From contig NZ_FZNQ01000002.1 in NCBI RefSeq assembly GCF_900188065.1, forward strand, positions 286,606 through 350,605: a stretch of DNA of 64,000 bases. Reading direction: 5' to 3'. Under the pieces are notes generated by a model that was not told the origin of the DNA, did no database searches, and saw only the letters and a list, made by a program, of their open reading frames with translations. Made by a program: the position numbers and the translations under genes. Numbering within the stretch: position 1 is the stretch's first letter; each line of letters begins with the position of its first letter. Shown piece by piece: positions 17,579 through 25,769 of this stretch. Origin of the DNA: Halorubrum vacuolatum (lineage in GTDB: Archaea > Halobacteriota > Halobacteria > Halobacteriales > Haloferacaceae).

Positions 17579-18544
17579 TCAGTCCTCGATCACCGACGTG
17601 TACTCGCCGACCAACGAATCGGTCAGTGAGACGCCGTCGAGTCGTGCGTGTTCGTCGACGACCGTCTCGGTCAGATCCGCGTCGGTAACGGTCGCGTTCG
17701 GGAAAACGACGGTTCGTTCCAGCGCCGAGTCGGTGACCTCCGCGCCGTCCATGACGTGGACGACGTCGCCGATCTCCGAGTCCGTCACCGTCGCCCCGTC
17801 GTCGACGAGCGACTCGCCATCGAGCGCGTACTCGACGGCATCGAGATAGCTCCCGATCGTGCCGATGTCGAACCACGCGCCATCGAAGGTGAACGCGTGG
17901 ACGGCCTGTCGGCTCTGGAGCCACTGGAGGAACCAGCCTGGCTCGTCGGGGTTCTTCCCGTCCGCAAGGTAGGTTTCGAGATCCGGAAGCGTCTCCGCCG
18001 GGAAACAGTAACACGCGATGGAGACGAGCGTGCTCTTCGGGTCGTCGGGCTTCTCCTGAAAGCTGACGACCTGATCGCCGTCGAGTTCGACGAGCCCGTA
18101 GGACTTCGCCCGCTCCAAGGATCCGACGTCGTAGGCGGCGAGGATCGGGCTTTCTTTCTCCTCGAAGAAGTCGGTGAACTCGGCGAGGTCGAAGCTGATC
18201 AGGTTGTCGCCGGCGACGACGAGGAGGTCGTCATCGACGCCCTCGCGCTCGACGAGCTGGGCGAGCGCGCCGACAACGCCGAATTTCTCGTCCTCCTCGA
18301 CGGTCTCTTCGATCGAGAGCGTCGGCTTCTCGAATTCGCTCTCGTCGAGGTATGCCGCGAACGTCTCCTCGAAGCGTTCGTTCGTCGAGACGAACACCTC
18401 GTCGACCCGATCGTCGGCCTCGAGGTCCGCGAAGATCTCGTCGATGACGGTGTGTTCACCGACCGGCAGGAACATCTTCGGACGGTCCTTGGTGATCGGC
18501 CACATTCGTGTCGCATAGCCCCCGGCAAGCACTACGGCCTTCAT
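17579..18544 (-). CDS. Sugar-phosphate nucleotidyltransferase
   Basis: This RmlA/GlmU-type enzyme makes an NDP-sugar from a sugar-1-phosphate and NTP. The 321-residue protein begins with MKAVVLAGGYATRMWPITKD, the signature nucleotide-binding loop, has a VVAGDNLIS metal-site motif and FQEKP. After residue ~230 it turns into a left-handed beta-helix with repeated V-T-D-S-type hexapeptides. The frame is open to 18616, but the ATG at 18544 gives the exact family start. It probably feeds surface polysaccharide or S-layer N-glycosylation. No glycosyltransferases are adjacent, so which sugar is used is unknown. Confidence 0.9.
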   Translation of the reverse strand: MKAVVLAGGYATRMWPITKDRPKMFLPVGEHTVIDEIFADLEADDRVDEVFVSTNERFEETFAAYLDESEFEKPTLSIEETVEEDEKFGVVGALAQLVEREGVDDDLLVVAGDNLISFDLAEFTDFFEEKESPILAAYDVGSLERAKSYGLVELDGDQVVSFQEKPDDPKSTLVSIACYCFPAETLPDLETYLADGKNPDEPGWFLQWLQSRQAVHAFTFDGAWFDIGTIGSYLDAVEYALDGESLVDDGATVTDSEIGDVVHVMDGAEVTDSALERTVVFPNATVTDADLTETVVDEHARLDGVSLTDSLVGEYTSVIED

Positions 18545-18662
18545 ACCGCTATCCCCGACCGCCGACCCTATACTTCTTTTGTCCGTGTCAAGTTGGGGGA
18601 GATCCCAGCGCGGCAACCACGATCGAATCAGGGTTTATATTCGGGCGGGCCATCCCCCGGCT

Positions 18663-18944
18663 ATGGCGACGACACGGCAACGGATCGCGGAACGTCTTCG
18701 TGAGGGGCCGGCGACGGCGAGCGAACTCGGCGAGCGGCTAGCGCTGCCGACACCGGTCGTGTACGATCACCTCGAACACGTCTCGAAGTCGGTTTTCGAC
18801 GACGAGGAGTTTCTCGTCGCGCCGCCCGAATGCCGCGAGTGCGGGTTTGACCGCTTTGACGACCCTGTGAACTATCCCTCCCGCTGCCCGGAGTGTAAAA
18901 ACGAGCGGATCGAGGAACCGGCGTTCGTGATTCGACGCCCGTGA
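18663..18944 (+). CDS. Small HTH/zinc-ribbon transcriptional regulator
   Basis: A 93-residue protein with an N-terminal winged helix (MATTRQRIAERLREGPATAS, then ELGERLALPTPVVYDHLEHV) and a C-terminal zinc ribbon (CRECGF...CPECKNERIEEPAF). This arrangement is known from haloarchaeal predicted regulators. Its targets are unknown. The ATG at 18663 is chosen because GGGTTTATATTCGG (18631-18644) is centred ~26 bases before it, giving a leaderless transcript; the longer frame from 18579 would include the promoter. Confidence 0.85.
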   Translation: MATTRQRIAERLREGPATASELGERLALPTPVVYDHLEHVSKSVFDDEEFLVAPPECRECGFDRFDDPVNYPSRCPECKNERIEEPAFVIRRP

Positions 18945-19076
18945 TCGATACCGGAGCCGACGTTCGTGCGTTATCGACGGTGCGCACGGGATGACCGACG
19001 CGACGCCACGCCGACTCTAACAGTGGCCTCAGTCGTCGTTCTCGACACCGATCTGCTGTCCCGTGCTCGACACCGA

Positions 19077-19646
19077 TCAGCCGTCGCCGTGCTCGTCGAC
19101 GACGACCACTTCGCCGTCCTCGACGGTGACGTTGATGAGCGTTTTGACGTTGTACTCGGTGCCGTCGAGTTCGTTCTCGCCGGCCTTCTTGATGACGGCG
19201 ATGACGTCGACGACCTCGGCGCCGATCTCGCTCGTGAGCGCGTCGAGGATCGCCTTCATCGTGCCGCCCGTCGAGAGCACGTCGTCGAGGACGAGGACGC
19301 GGTCGCCCGCCTCGACGTCGTTGATATACATCTCGGATTCGCCGTAGCCCGTCTCCTGAAACAGCGGCACCTCGCCGTCGAGTCCGTACTGTCGTTTCCG
19401 GATGACGACGAGGGGGATGTCGGTCATCAACGAGAGCGCCGTCGAGATGTGAATGCCCATCGCGGCCGGCGTGACGATCTTGTCGACGTTTTCGAGGTCG
19501 GCTTTCCGGATCATCCGAATGACGATCTCCCGGAGCAGTTCGGGCTCAAGCATCGGAACCCCGTCGCTTATCGGATGGACGAAATACTGGTACTCGCCTT
19601 TCTCGATGATCGGTGCGTCGAGGAGCGACTGCCGCAACTGGTCCAT
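19077..19646 (-). CDS. hpt: Hypoxanthine/adenine-type phosphoribosyltransferase
   Basis: This purine salvage enzyme transfers phosphoribose from PRPP to a purine base. The 189-residue protein has the type I PRTase fold, with the PRPP-binding loop [16 protein letters not shown] (~112-127) and the N-terminal archaeal-type region [18 protein letters not shown]. Related haloarchaeal proteins are annotated as HGPRTase-like; preference for adenine or hypoxanthine cannot be decided from sequence. CCTTTATGAAC lies ~22-32 bases before the ATG. Together with purA in this window it covers de novo and salvage AMP/IMP supply. Confidence 0.9.
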   Translation of the reverse strand: MDQLRQSLLDAPIIEKGEYQYFVHPISDGVPMLEPELLREIVIRMIRKADLENVDKIVTPAAMGIHISTALSLMTDIPLVVIRKRQYGLDGEVPLFQETGYGESEMYINDVEAGDRVLVLDDVLSTGGTMKAILDALTSEIGAEVVDVIAVIKKAGENELDGTEYNVKTLINVTVEDGEVVVVDEHGDG

Positions 19647-19707
19647 ATCGCCGGTACTCGGGGGAGTTCATAAAGGATGGCGGTTGCGTCGGGGGCGTGC
19701 GTCGGGA

Positions 19708-19929
19708 TCACACCTCCTCGCGGGCGTCGATTCCGGTATAAATGAACCACGCGGCCGCATACACCGCGACGAAGAGGAGGTAGCCGACGACGAGGCCGAC
19801 GAGCTGCCGATCCCCGAGCCCACCCGGAAGCGTCGCCGAAAGGACGAGCAGCGCGACGACGAACACGACGAGCGAGAAGAGCCCCGAGAGAGCATACACG
19901 CCGAGGTCGGAGGTGAGCTGTTTTCGCAC
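19708..19929 (-). CDS. Small two-helix membrane protein
   Basis: The 73-residue product has two strongly hydrophobic segments, LGVYALSGLFSLVVFVVALL (~9-28) and LVGLVVGYLLFVAVYAAAWF (~43-62), with a short Gly-rich loop and an acidic C-terminus (DAREEV). Start is GTG at 19929: GTTTATAAAC (19952-19961) lies 23-32 bases before it and no ATG is available. The TATA element overlaps the stop codon of the upstream reductase gene. Function unknown. Confidence 0.78.
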   Translation of the reverse strand: MRKQLTSDLGVYALSGLFSLVVFVVALLVLSATLPGGLGDRQLVGLVVGYLLFVAVYAAAWFIYTGIDAREEV

Positions 19930-19951
19930 TGGCAGGCGGTACGGCGGCGAT

Positions 19952-19961
19952 GTTTATAAAC
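19952..19961 (-). promoter_or_regulatory. TATA element of the small membrane protein gene
   Basis: GTTTATAAAC is a perfect palindromic TATA-type box centred ~27 bases before the GTG at 19929. It decides that start codon and embeds the stop codon of the reductase gene upstream, so the downstream gene has its own promoter. Confidence 0.65.
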
Positions 19962-21309
19962 GCCCGTCGTCGTTTGTCGACGCGCTCCGATCGTACGCGC
20001 CGTGTTTCCGAAGCCGCCCCGCGTGCATCAACACCGACGGCGTCCGGCAGACCCCGGACTCCCCGGCGGCCTGTGCGACCGCACAGTTGTTACAGTTCTC
20101 ACAGACGGCCCGAACGCCGGGGTCGACCTCGCCGAGGAGCCGCGCCGGAAGCTCGGGCTCCGCATAAAACGGGCGGCCCATGCCGACGAGGTCCGCGTCT
20201 CGGTCGAGCGTGTCGTCCATCTCCGCGCGTTCACGAAGGCCACCCTCACAGAGAACCGGAATGCCTACCCGCTCACGCACGCGTCGACAGAGCGAGCGGT
20301 TCCAGCCCGGCTCGAAGTCGTACGCGAACGACTCGATCCAGTTGCCTATCGCCACCGCGGCCGCGCGCGGAAGCGACCCGAACGCCTCGCGATAGCCGTC
20401 ACGGAATCGCGGCTCGCGCCACGCGGCCGTCGGAAACTCGCCGCGCACGACGCTCATATCCCAGAACACGCTCGTCCGGACGGGAACGACCCCGTCGTAC
20501 CCGGCCTTTTCGAGCCGTTCACAGACGCGGACCGCGTCCACGTCGGTCAGATGTGGACCGATACCCGGGAACGTGGGTCGCTCCGAGGGTACCTTCGTGA
20601 TAAGCGGTACGTCGCCCGCACGCTCGCGGATCTCCTCGGCAAGGAGTTCGAGGAACGCGACGCCGGCGCCGACGTCCGGGTCGATCCCGAACCGGTCGTC
20701 GCGGCGATTATAAAACGGCGAGAGGAACTGCTGGACGATCCCCATGTTCGCGCCGGCGATGTGGACCATGTCGTAGCCGGAATCGACCGCCCGCGCCGCC
20801 GCCCGACCGAAATCGGCGGCGAGTTCCTCGACTTCCGCAGTCGAGAGGACGTGTGGTGACAGATCGAGAAATCCCACGCGGTCGAGGAGGCGGAGGGGCC
20901 ATGGCGGCCGGGAGACGGCGAGTTGATCGAGATCGGGATGTTCCGTCCGGTAGCCCGCGTGCCAGACCTCCATCGACCGCAACCCGCCATGTTCGAGCTG
21001 GATCGCGATCCGCGCGCCGTGTGTATGGATCGTCTCCGTGAGTCGGGAGAGATCCTCGATGAACGCCGGATCGTGGACCCGCGTCATTCCCGGAGCCGCA
21101 CAGCCGCCCTCGCCGCTGATGATCGTCGCCCCCTGATGGATGAGCCCGGCCCCGGACGCGGCCGCCGGTTCGAGGTCGGCGATCAGCGTGTCGACCGCGT
21201 CGGGTCCGTTGCCGGCACATTCCAACAGGGGTGCGCGATAGAGCCGATTACGGAGTCGAAGCCCGCCGATGGAGACGGGATCATCGAGGGTTACCGCGGC
21301 TCGGTCCAT
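19954..21309 (-). CDS. NADH:flavin oxidoreductase (old yellow enzyme family)
   Basis: The 451-residue product has an OYE TIM barrel: VSIGGLRLRNRLYRAPLLEC at the N-terminus, ARIAIQLEHGGLRSMEVW (FMN and substrate side), DMVHIAGANMG, and FSPFYNRRDD, which matches the family's SP-x-NxRxD motif. Near the C-terminus a Cys cluster (CENCNNC, then C twelve residues later) resembles the 4Fe-4S site of 2,4-dienoyl-CoA reductases, but the usual extra flavodoxin/NAD domains are missing. The frame stays open to 21873 over htrA, but the ATG at 21309 is the family start. Substrate unknown; an enoyl-CoA or enone reductase role is plausible. Confidence 0.87.
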   Translation of the reverse strand: MDRAAVTLDDPVSIGGLRLRNRLYRAPLLECAGNGPDAVDTLIADLEPAAASGAGLIHQGATIISGEGGCAAPGMTRVHDPAFIEDLSRLTETIHTHGARIAIQLEHGGLRSMEVWHAGYRTEHPDLDQLAVSRPPWPLRLLDRVGFLDLSPHVLSTAEVEELAADFGRAAARAVDSGYDMVHIAGANMGIVQQFLSPFYNRRDDRFGIDPDVGAGVAFLELLAEEIRERAGDVPLITKVPSERPTFPGIGPHLTDVDAVRVCERLEKAGYDGVVPVRTSVFWDMSVVRGEFPTAAWREPRFRDGYREAFGSLPRAAAVAIGNWIESFAYDFEPGWNRSLCRRVRERVGIPVLCEGGLRERAEMDDTLDRDADLVGMGRPFYAEPELPARLLGEVDPGVRAVCENCNNCAVAQAAGESGVCRTPSVLMHAGRLRKHGAYDRSASTNDDGRL

Positions 21310-21441
21310 ACACGTATTCGGTCGGCACGTAACTTGACGGTTCGGCCGAAACGAGTCGCGGACGTCCGGCCAACCCGATCCGACCAACCGCTTAACGCTA
21401 TGTGGCCGATCCCTTAACCCCATCCGCCCCCACGGTCGTCC

Positions 21442-22581
21442 ATGGAACGGACGCGACGTGGATTTCTCGGGCTCGGCGGCGCCGCCATAACCGCCCTTGC
21501 CGGCTGTCTGGCCCCGACCGGCGACGGTGGACGCCTCGGGGTCGATGCCGCTAACGAGCCCCCGGAACCGACCGACCCGGCTCGGGTCGAGGTGGATTCG
21601 GCGATCGATTACGGCGAGGTGTACGAGGCTGTTTCTCCATCTGTCGCCCGGATCCAGATCTACGTCGAGGAGGGTGCGGGCGGTTTCTTCGGCGGCGACG
21701 AGGGCGGCGAGGCGGGACAGGGGTCCGGGTTTCGATACACCGACGACATGCTGGTGACCAACGATCACGTCCTCGCCGAACCCGACGCGATCCGGGTCCA
21801 AACCGCGGAGGGGACGTGGCTCGACGCCGAGGTTGTCGGCCGCGACCCGTTCAGCGACCTCGCGGTCATTCAAACGGACGGAAGTTTACCGGGTGGACCG
21901 CTGCCGGTCGCGGAGTCGATCCCGCCGGTCGGGACGGACGTCCTCGTCGTCGGCTCCCCGCTCGGATTGTCGGGAAGCGCCACACAGGGGATCATCAGCG
22001 GGACGAATCGGACGATCCCCGGGGAGGTGACCGAGGCCGGCCAGTTCTCCATCGCGGACGCGATCCAGACCGACGCCGCATTGAACCCCGGCAACAGCGG
22101 CGGGCCGATCGTCACCCTCGACGGCAACGTGGTCGGCGTCGCGACCGCGACACAGGGCGAAAACATCGGGTTCGGCGTCTCGGCGGCCCTGCTGAACCGG
22201 GTCGTCCCGGAACTGATCGAGACCGGCGAGTTCGAACACTCACACATGGGGGTGAGCATCGTCGAGGTCGACCCCCTGCTCGCCGAGGCGAACGACCTAC
22301 CCGAGATGCGCGGAGTGTACATCGTCGATGTGGACGGGACGGGACCATCCGCGGATCTCCTGCGTGGAGACGATGAGGAGGTCGTCGTCGAGGGGGCCCC
22401 CGTCCCCACCGGCGGCGACACCATCGCCGCGCTCGACGGTGAGGAGATAGCAACGACCGACGACCTCTCGCGATACCTCGCGCTGGAGACGGATCCCGGC
22501 GACGACCTCGCGGTGACGGTGTGGCGTGACGGCGAGGAAGAGACCGTCGATGTCGAGTTGGGAGTCCGACCCGAGGCATAA
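21442..22581 (+). CDS. HtrA/DegP-type serine protease, Tat lipoprotein
   Basis: This 379-residue protein begins with a twin-arginine signal (RRGFLGLGG) and lipobox LAGC (Cys22), so it should be exported folded and lipid-anchored outside. The trypsin-like domain has the triad His109 (VTNDHVLAE), Asp139 (DPFSDLAVI) and Ser219 (NPGNSGGPIV). A PDZ domain follows (~255-375; HMGVSIVEVDPLLAE, DTIAALDGEEIATTDDLSRY). Its likely role is surface protein quality control. TTAAC/CTTAAC elements ~25-50 bases upstream are promoter candidates. Its stop codon lies in the first unit of a 19-bp tandem repeat, and aroC follows 88 bases later. Confidence 0.93.
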   Translation: MERTRRGFLGLGGAAITALAGCLAPTGDGGRLGVDAANEPPEPTDPARVEVDSAIDYGEVYEAVSPSVARIQIYVEEGAGGFFGGDEGGEAGQGSGFRYTDDMLVTNDHVLAEPDAIRVQTAEGTWLDAEVVGRDPFSDLAVIQTDGSLPGGPLPVAESIPPVGTDVLVVGSPLGLSGSATQGIISGTNRTIPGEVTEAGQFSIADAIQTDAALNPGNSGGPIVTLDGNVVGVATATQGENIGFGVSAALLNRVVPELIETGEFEHSHMGVSIVEVDPLLAEANDLPEMRGVYIVDVDGTGPSADLLRGDDEEVVVEGAPVPTGGDTIAALDGEEIATTDDLSRYLALETDPGDDLAVTVWRDGEEETVDVELGVRPEA

Positions 22582-22636
22582 CCGCTGTCGCCGACTGTAA
22601 CCGCTGCCGCCGACTGTAACCGCTGCCGCCGACTGT
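22580..22636. repeat. 19-bp tandem repeat, 3 copies, on the htrA stop codon
   Basis: Units at 22580-22598, 22599-22617 and 22618-22636 are identical except for one base. Every junction reads GACTGTAACCGCTG, so each unit renews a TAA; the first overlaps the real stop codon of the protease (22579-22581). The array ends right before CCCTAAATGCC, the probable TATA region of aroC, so copy number changes its distance from htrA but not from its start. Confidence 0.92.
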
Positions 22637-22669
22637 AACCCCTAAATGCCCCCGCCCATAGGTAGGGGT

Positions 22670-23857
22670 ATGAACGGGAATCGGTTCGGTCGGCTGTTTC
22701 AGGTGACCACCTACGGCGAGAGCCACGGCGAGGCGATGGGCGTGACCGTCTCGGGCGTTCCGGCGGGCGTCGAACTCGATCAGCAAGCCATTCAGGCACA
22801 GCTCGACCGGCGAAAGCCCGGCCAATCGATGATCACGACCTCGCGCGGTGAACCCGACGAGGTGACGATCAACTCCGGGATCCAGGACGGCTACACGACC
22901 GGTACCCCGATCGGGATGGTGATCCAGAACAAGGACGCCCGATCCGGTAAATACGAACCGTACGTCACCGCTCCACGCCCCTCCCACGGCGATTACACCT
23001 ACTCCGCGAAGTTCGGGACGCGAAACTGGGGCGGCGGCGGCCGCTCGTCGGCACGTGAGACGGTGAACTGGGTCGCCGCTGGGGCGGTCGCAGAACAGGT
23101 GCTCGACGCCTCCCCGTACGACATCGAGATCAAAGCGCATGTCAATCGCATCGGGGACGTCGAGGCCGGTCCGGTCACGTTCGAGGAGATCCTCGAACAG
23201 AGCGAGGAGAACGACGTTCGGTGTGCGGATCCGGAGGCCGCCGCCGAGATGCAGGAGCTGATCGAGGAGTATCAGCGCGAGGGCGACTCGATCGGCGGCT
23301 CGATCTACTTCGAATGTCGGGGGGTTCCCCGCGGCCTCGGTGCACCGCGGTTCGACAGCTTTCCGGCCCGGCTCGGGCAGGCGATGTTTTCCATCCCGGC
23401 GACGACCGCCGTCGAGTACGGCCTCGGGAAGGAGGCCAGCGCCGCGGCCGGCAAGGACCGAAACGAGGACTGGACGTTCGACGACGGCGAGTCCTTCGAT
23501 CACGTCGTGAGCGAGGCGGGCGATCCGGTTCCGGTCGGCAACGACCATGGCGGTCTTCAGGGGGGAATCACCACCGGCGAGCCCATCTACGGGGAGGCCA
23601 CCTGGCACGCGCCCACCTCCATCCCGAAAAAGCAGCGCTCGGCCGACTGGGAGACGGGCGAGGAGAAGGAGGTGCAGGTCGTCGGTCGACACGACCCCGT
23701 CCTCCCGCCGCGTGCGGTTCCCGTCGTCGAGGCGATGCTCACGCTCACCGTCCTCGATTTCATGCTGCTCGCCGGGCGGATCAACCCCGACCGCGTCGAC
23801 GGTGCCGTCGGCGAATACGACACCGAGTACCATCCGAGCAGCCCGCGGAACGAGTGA
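22670..23857 (+). CDS. aroC: Chorismate synthase
   Basis: Chorismate synthase converts EPSP to chorismate using reduced FMN. The 395-residue protein begins MNGNRFGRLFQVTTYGESHG, the classic signature, and has RPSHGDYTYSAKFGTRNWGG (substrate and FMN binding), GGRSSARETVNWVAAGA and the late NDHGGLQGGITTGEPI and RHDPVLPPRAVPV motifs. The frame is open from 22646, but the ATG at 22670 is the family start. The preceding 19-bp repeat array and a CCCTAAATG element form its upstream region. With aroA in this window it makes two consecutive steps of the shikimate pathway. Confidence 0.97.
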   Translation: MNGNRFGRLFQVTTYGESHGEAMGVTVSGVPAGVELDQQAIQAQLDRRKPGQSMITTSRGEPDEVTINSGIQDGYTTGTPIGMVIQNKDARSGKYEPYVTAPRPSHGDYTYSAKFGTRNWGGGGRSSARETVNWVAAGAVAEQVLDASPYDIEIKAHVNRIGDVEAGPVTFEEILEQSEENDVRCADPEAAAEMQELIEEYQREGDSIGGSIYFECRGVPRGLGAPRFDSFPARLGQAMFSIPATTAVEYGLGKEASAAAGKDRNEDWTFDDGESFDHVVSEAGDPVPVGNDHGGLQGGITTGEPIYGEATWHAPTSIPKKQRSADWETGEEKEVQVVGRHDPVLPPRAVPVVEAMLTLTVLDFMLLAGRINPDRVDGAVGEYDTEYHPSSPRNE

Positions 23858-23887
23858 GTCGGCGGGCGGTCGGCCGCGGATGGCTCC

Positions 23888-25213
23888 TTAGGCCGATTCG
23901 ACGGCGGCGAGGTCGCCGGCCTTCGATCGCGCCTTCGCGACGACGGTCGGTCTGGCCTCGAACGCGACGGTCACTTGATCCTCGGCGTATGTCTCCTCCT
24001 CGACGTGACCGTTGTCGTAGATCCACGAGACGAGACTCATCGCGTCGTCCGAAAGCGGGAGGACGAGCCGTTCACGCTCCCATGGCGGCAGCTCCGCTTC
24101 GACACGGTCACGCAGCTCCGCGATCCCGGCGCCGGTTCGCGCGGAGACCGCGACGGGGTCCGGTGCGAGTCCCGAGAGGGCGGCCCGCTTGTCCGCGAGT
24201 TCGCCCGGCGCGAGTCGGTCGATCTTGTTGAACACGGTGAGGATGGGTGCCTCGTTGCGCTCGTACAGCGTCTCGTGGCTGGTGACAAGCTTCTCACGCA
24301 TCGCCTCTACGGATTCACTCGCGTCGACGACGAGGAGCACGAGGTCCGCGCGGTAGACCGAATCGAGCGTCGATCGGAACGACTCGACGAGCCAATGTGG
24401 AAGGTCCGAGACGAACCCGACCGTGTCCGTGAGCAGGACGTCTCGCCGCTCCATCGCGGCCCGCCGGGTGGTCGTGCCGAGCGTCGTAAAGAGCATGTCC
24501 TCGGATTCGGCGGTGGTCACGAGGTCGGGATGCCGGTCGGCGTTCTCGTCGACATCGAGTTCGGCGGCGAGCTGCCGCATGAGCGTCGACTTGCCGGCGT
24601 TGGTGTAGCCCGCGAGCGCGACGAGGTCGAACCCGGATTCGCGACGTTTCTCCCGGCGGGATTCCTCCTTTTCGGCGATCGAGGCGAGTTCGTCACGGAT
24701 CTCGGAGATCTGCCGCTTGATATCACGCTCGACGCTTTCGTCGTACTCGCCGAGCCCCATGAACCCCGGGCGCTCATCGCGCTTCGCGAGGCTCGCTTTC
24801 GCCTCGGCGCGCGGCAACTCGTAGCGAAGCTCCGCGAGTTCGACCTGTAGTTGTGCCTTCCGGGTATTCGCCCGCTGGCCGAAGATCTCGAGGATGAGCG
24901 TGAACCGATCGACCACCTCGACGCCGTCGGGCAGCTCGCTGCCGATGTTGAACGTCTGGTAGGGCCCGACGTCGTTGTCGATGATCACGAACCCTGCGTC
25001 CCGGGCGATGACCAGGTCGCGAAGCTCCGAGACCTTTCCTTCGCCGAACATGAACGCGGCGTCCTCGGTTCGGCTCTGTGAGAGCTCGCCGACGACCGTA
25101 TAGCCCGCCGCGGCGGCGAGGTCGCGGATCTCCGTCAGGTCCGGATCCCCGAAATCGACCCGCTTCGCGACGACGGCTCGGCGTGCGTCGGCGTCGGTCT
25201 CGTCGCTCATCAT
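23888..25213 (-). CDS. hflX: GTPase HflX
   Basis: HflX is a ribosome-associated GTPase that splits stalled or stress-inactivated ribosomes. The 441-residue protein has the N-terminal HflX domain (VIIDNDVGPYQTFNIGSELP; RTEDAAFMFGEGKVSEL), a coiled-coil linker (~155-195) and the G domain: G1 GYTNAGKST, G2 region TTLGTTTRRA, G3 DTVGF and G4 FNKIDR. G5 is less clear (VAVSARTGAG). The first codon could be 25213 or 25210 (ATGATG). Its start overlaps the stop of the DUF2209-like gene by 4 bases (ATGA), so they form an operon. Confidence 0.94.
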   Translation of the reverse strand: MMSDETDADARRAVVAKRVDFGDPDLTEIRDLAAAAGYTVVGELSQSRTEDAAFMFGEGKVSELRDLVIARDAGFVIIDNDVGPYQTFNIGSELPDGVEVVDRFTLILEIFGQRANTRKAQLQVELAELRYELPRAEAKASLAKRDERPGFMGLGEYDESVERDIKRQISEIRDELASIAEKEESRREKRRESGFDLVALAGYTNAGKSTLMRQLAAELDVDENADRHPDLVTTAESEDMLFTTLGTTTRRAAMERRDVLLTDTVGFVSDLPHWLVESFRSTLDSVYRADLVLLVVDASESVEAMREKLVTSHETLYERNEAPILTVFNKIDRLAPGELADKRAALSGLAPDPVAVSARTGAGIAELRDRVEAELPPWERERLVLPLSDDAMSLVSWIYDNGHVEEETYAEDQVTVAFEARPTVVAKARSKAGDLAAVESA

Positions 25214-25597
25214 CGGAGGAGGTCCCGCGCGGCGTAGGCGGCGTGGTGGGCAGTCTGCACGGTAGCGCGTTCACCTATGCTCTCGACGTATTTAAACTCG
25301 GGTCGGAAACTGAGCGCGACCAGCTCCGCCGGCTCGCCGTAGAACTCGCCGCCCTCGGAGACGATCGGACAATCCGGCGGCTCCGGGAGGTTCCCGACGG
25401 CCTCCGCGGTCAACGCGAGGGTCGCATCGAGGGTCGGTCCCTCGCGGACGCTCGCGAAGCCCATGCCTTCGATCGACCGGATACGTGAGGAGTCGATCAC
25501 GGCGTGAACGGCGGCCGCAACCATTAGATACTCGCCGTCTTCCTCGTGGCGGCCGCTGATGTCGACGCCGACGACCTCAGGGGCGGGGATCGTTCAC
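25210..25597 (-). pseudogene. DUF2209-like protein gene with an apparent one-base frameshift near its start
   Basis: The clean reading frame starts at ATG 25524 (104 residues), but the family-like N-terminus continues upstream in the same frame as VVGVDISGRHEEDGEYL with no start codon before a TGA. A GTG at 25597-25595 begins MNDPRP in another frame and stops at once. Removing one C from the run at about 25581-25584 joins them into one ~128-residue protein. So either the C-run carries a real +1 mutation, a sequencing error is present, or translation begins at an internal codon and loses the conserved first strand. Function unknown; the partner of hflX in an ATGA-coupled pair. Confidence 0.6.
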
Positions 25598-25769
25598 CTC
25601 GGCTGGTCGGGAACGCGGATTCGATGCCATATTCGCGCGTATGTCGGGGAGTGGCTTGAAACTTCCCGACCGTACTGGAGATCGGGGTCGCCCCCGGGCC
25701 GTCGAGATACCCACCGAACGGATCGCCCCGATCCCAACCCTTAGGCGACGGCGTCGGGTGGCTACCGAC

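Noticed and set aside
19954..21873. Longer version of the OYE-type gene reaching 21873
   Set aside because: The extra 188 codons overlap htrA on the other strand and the family N-terminus begins at 21309.
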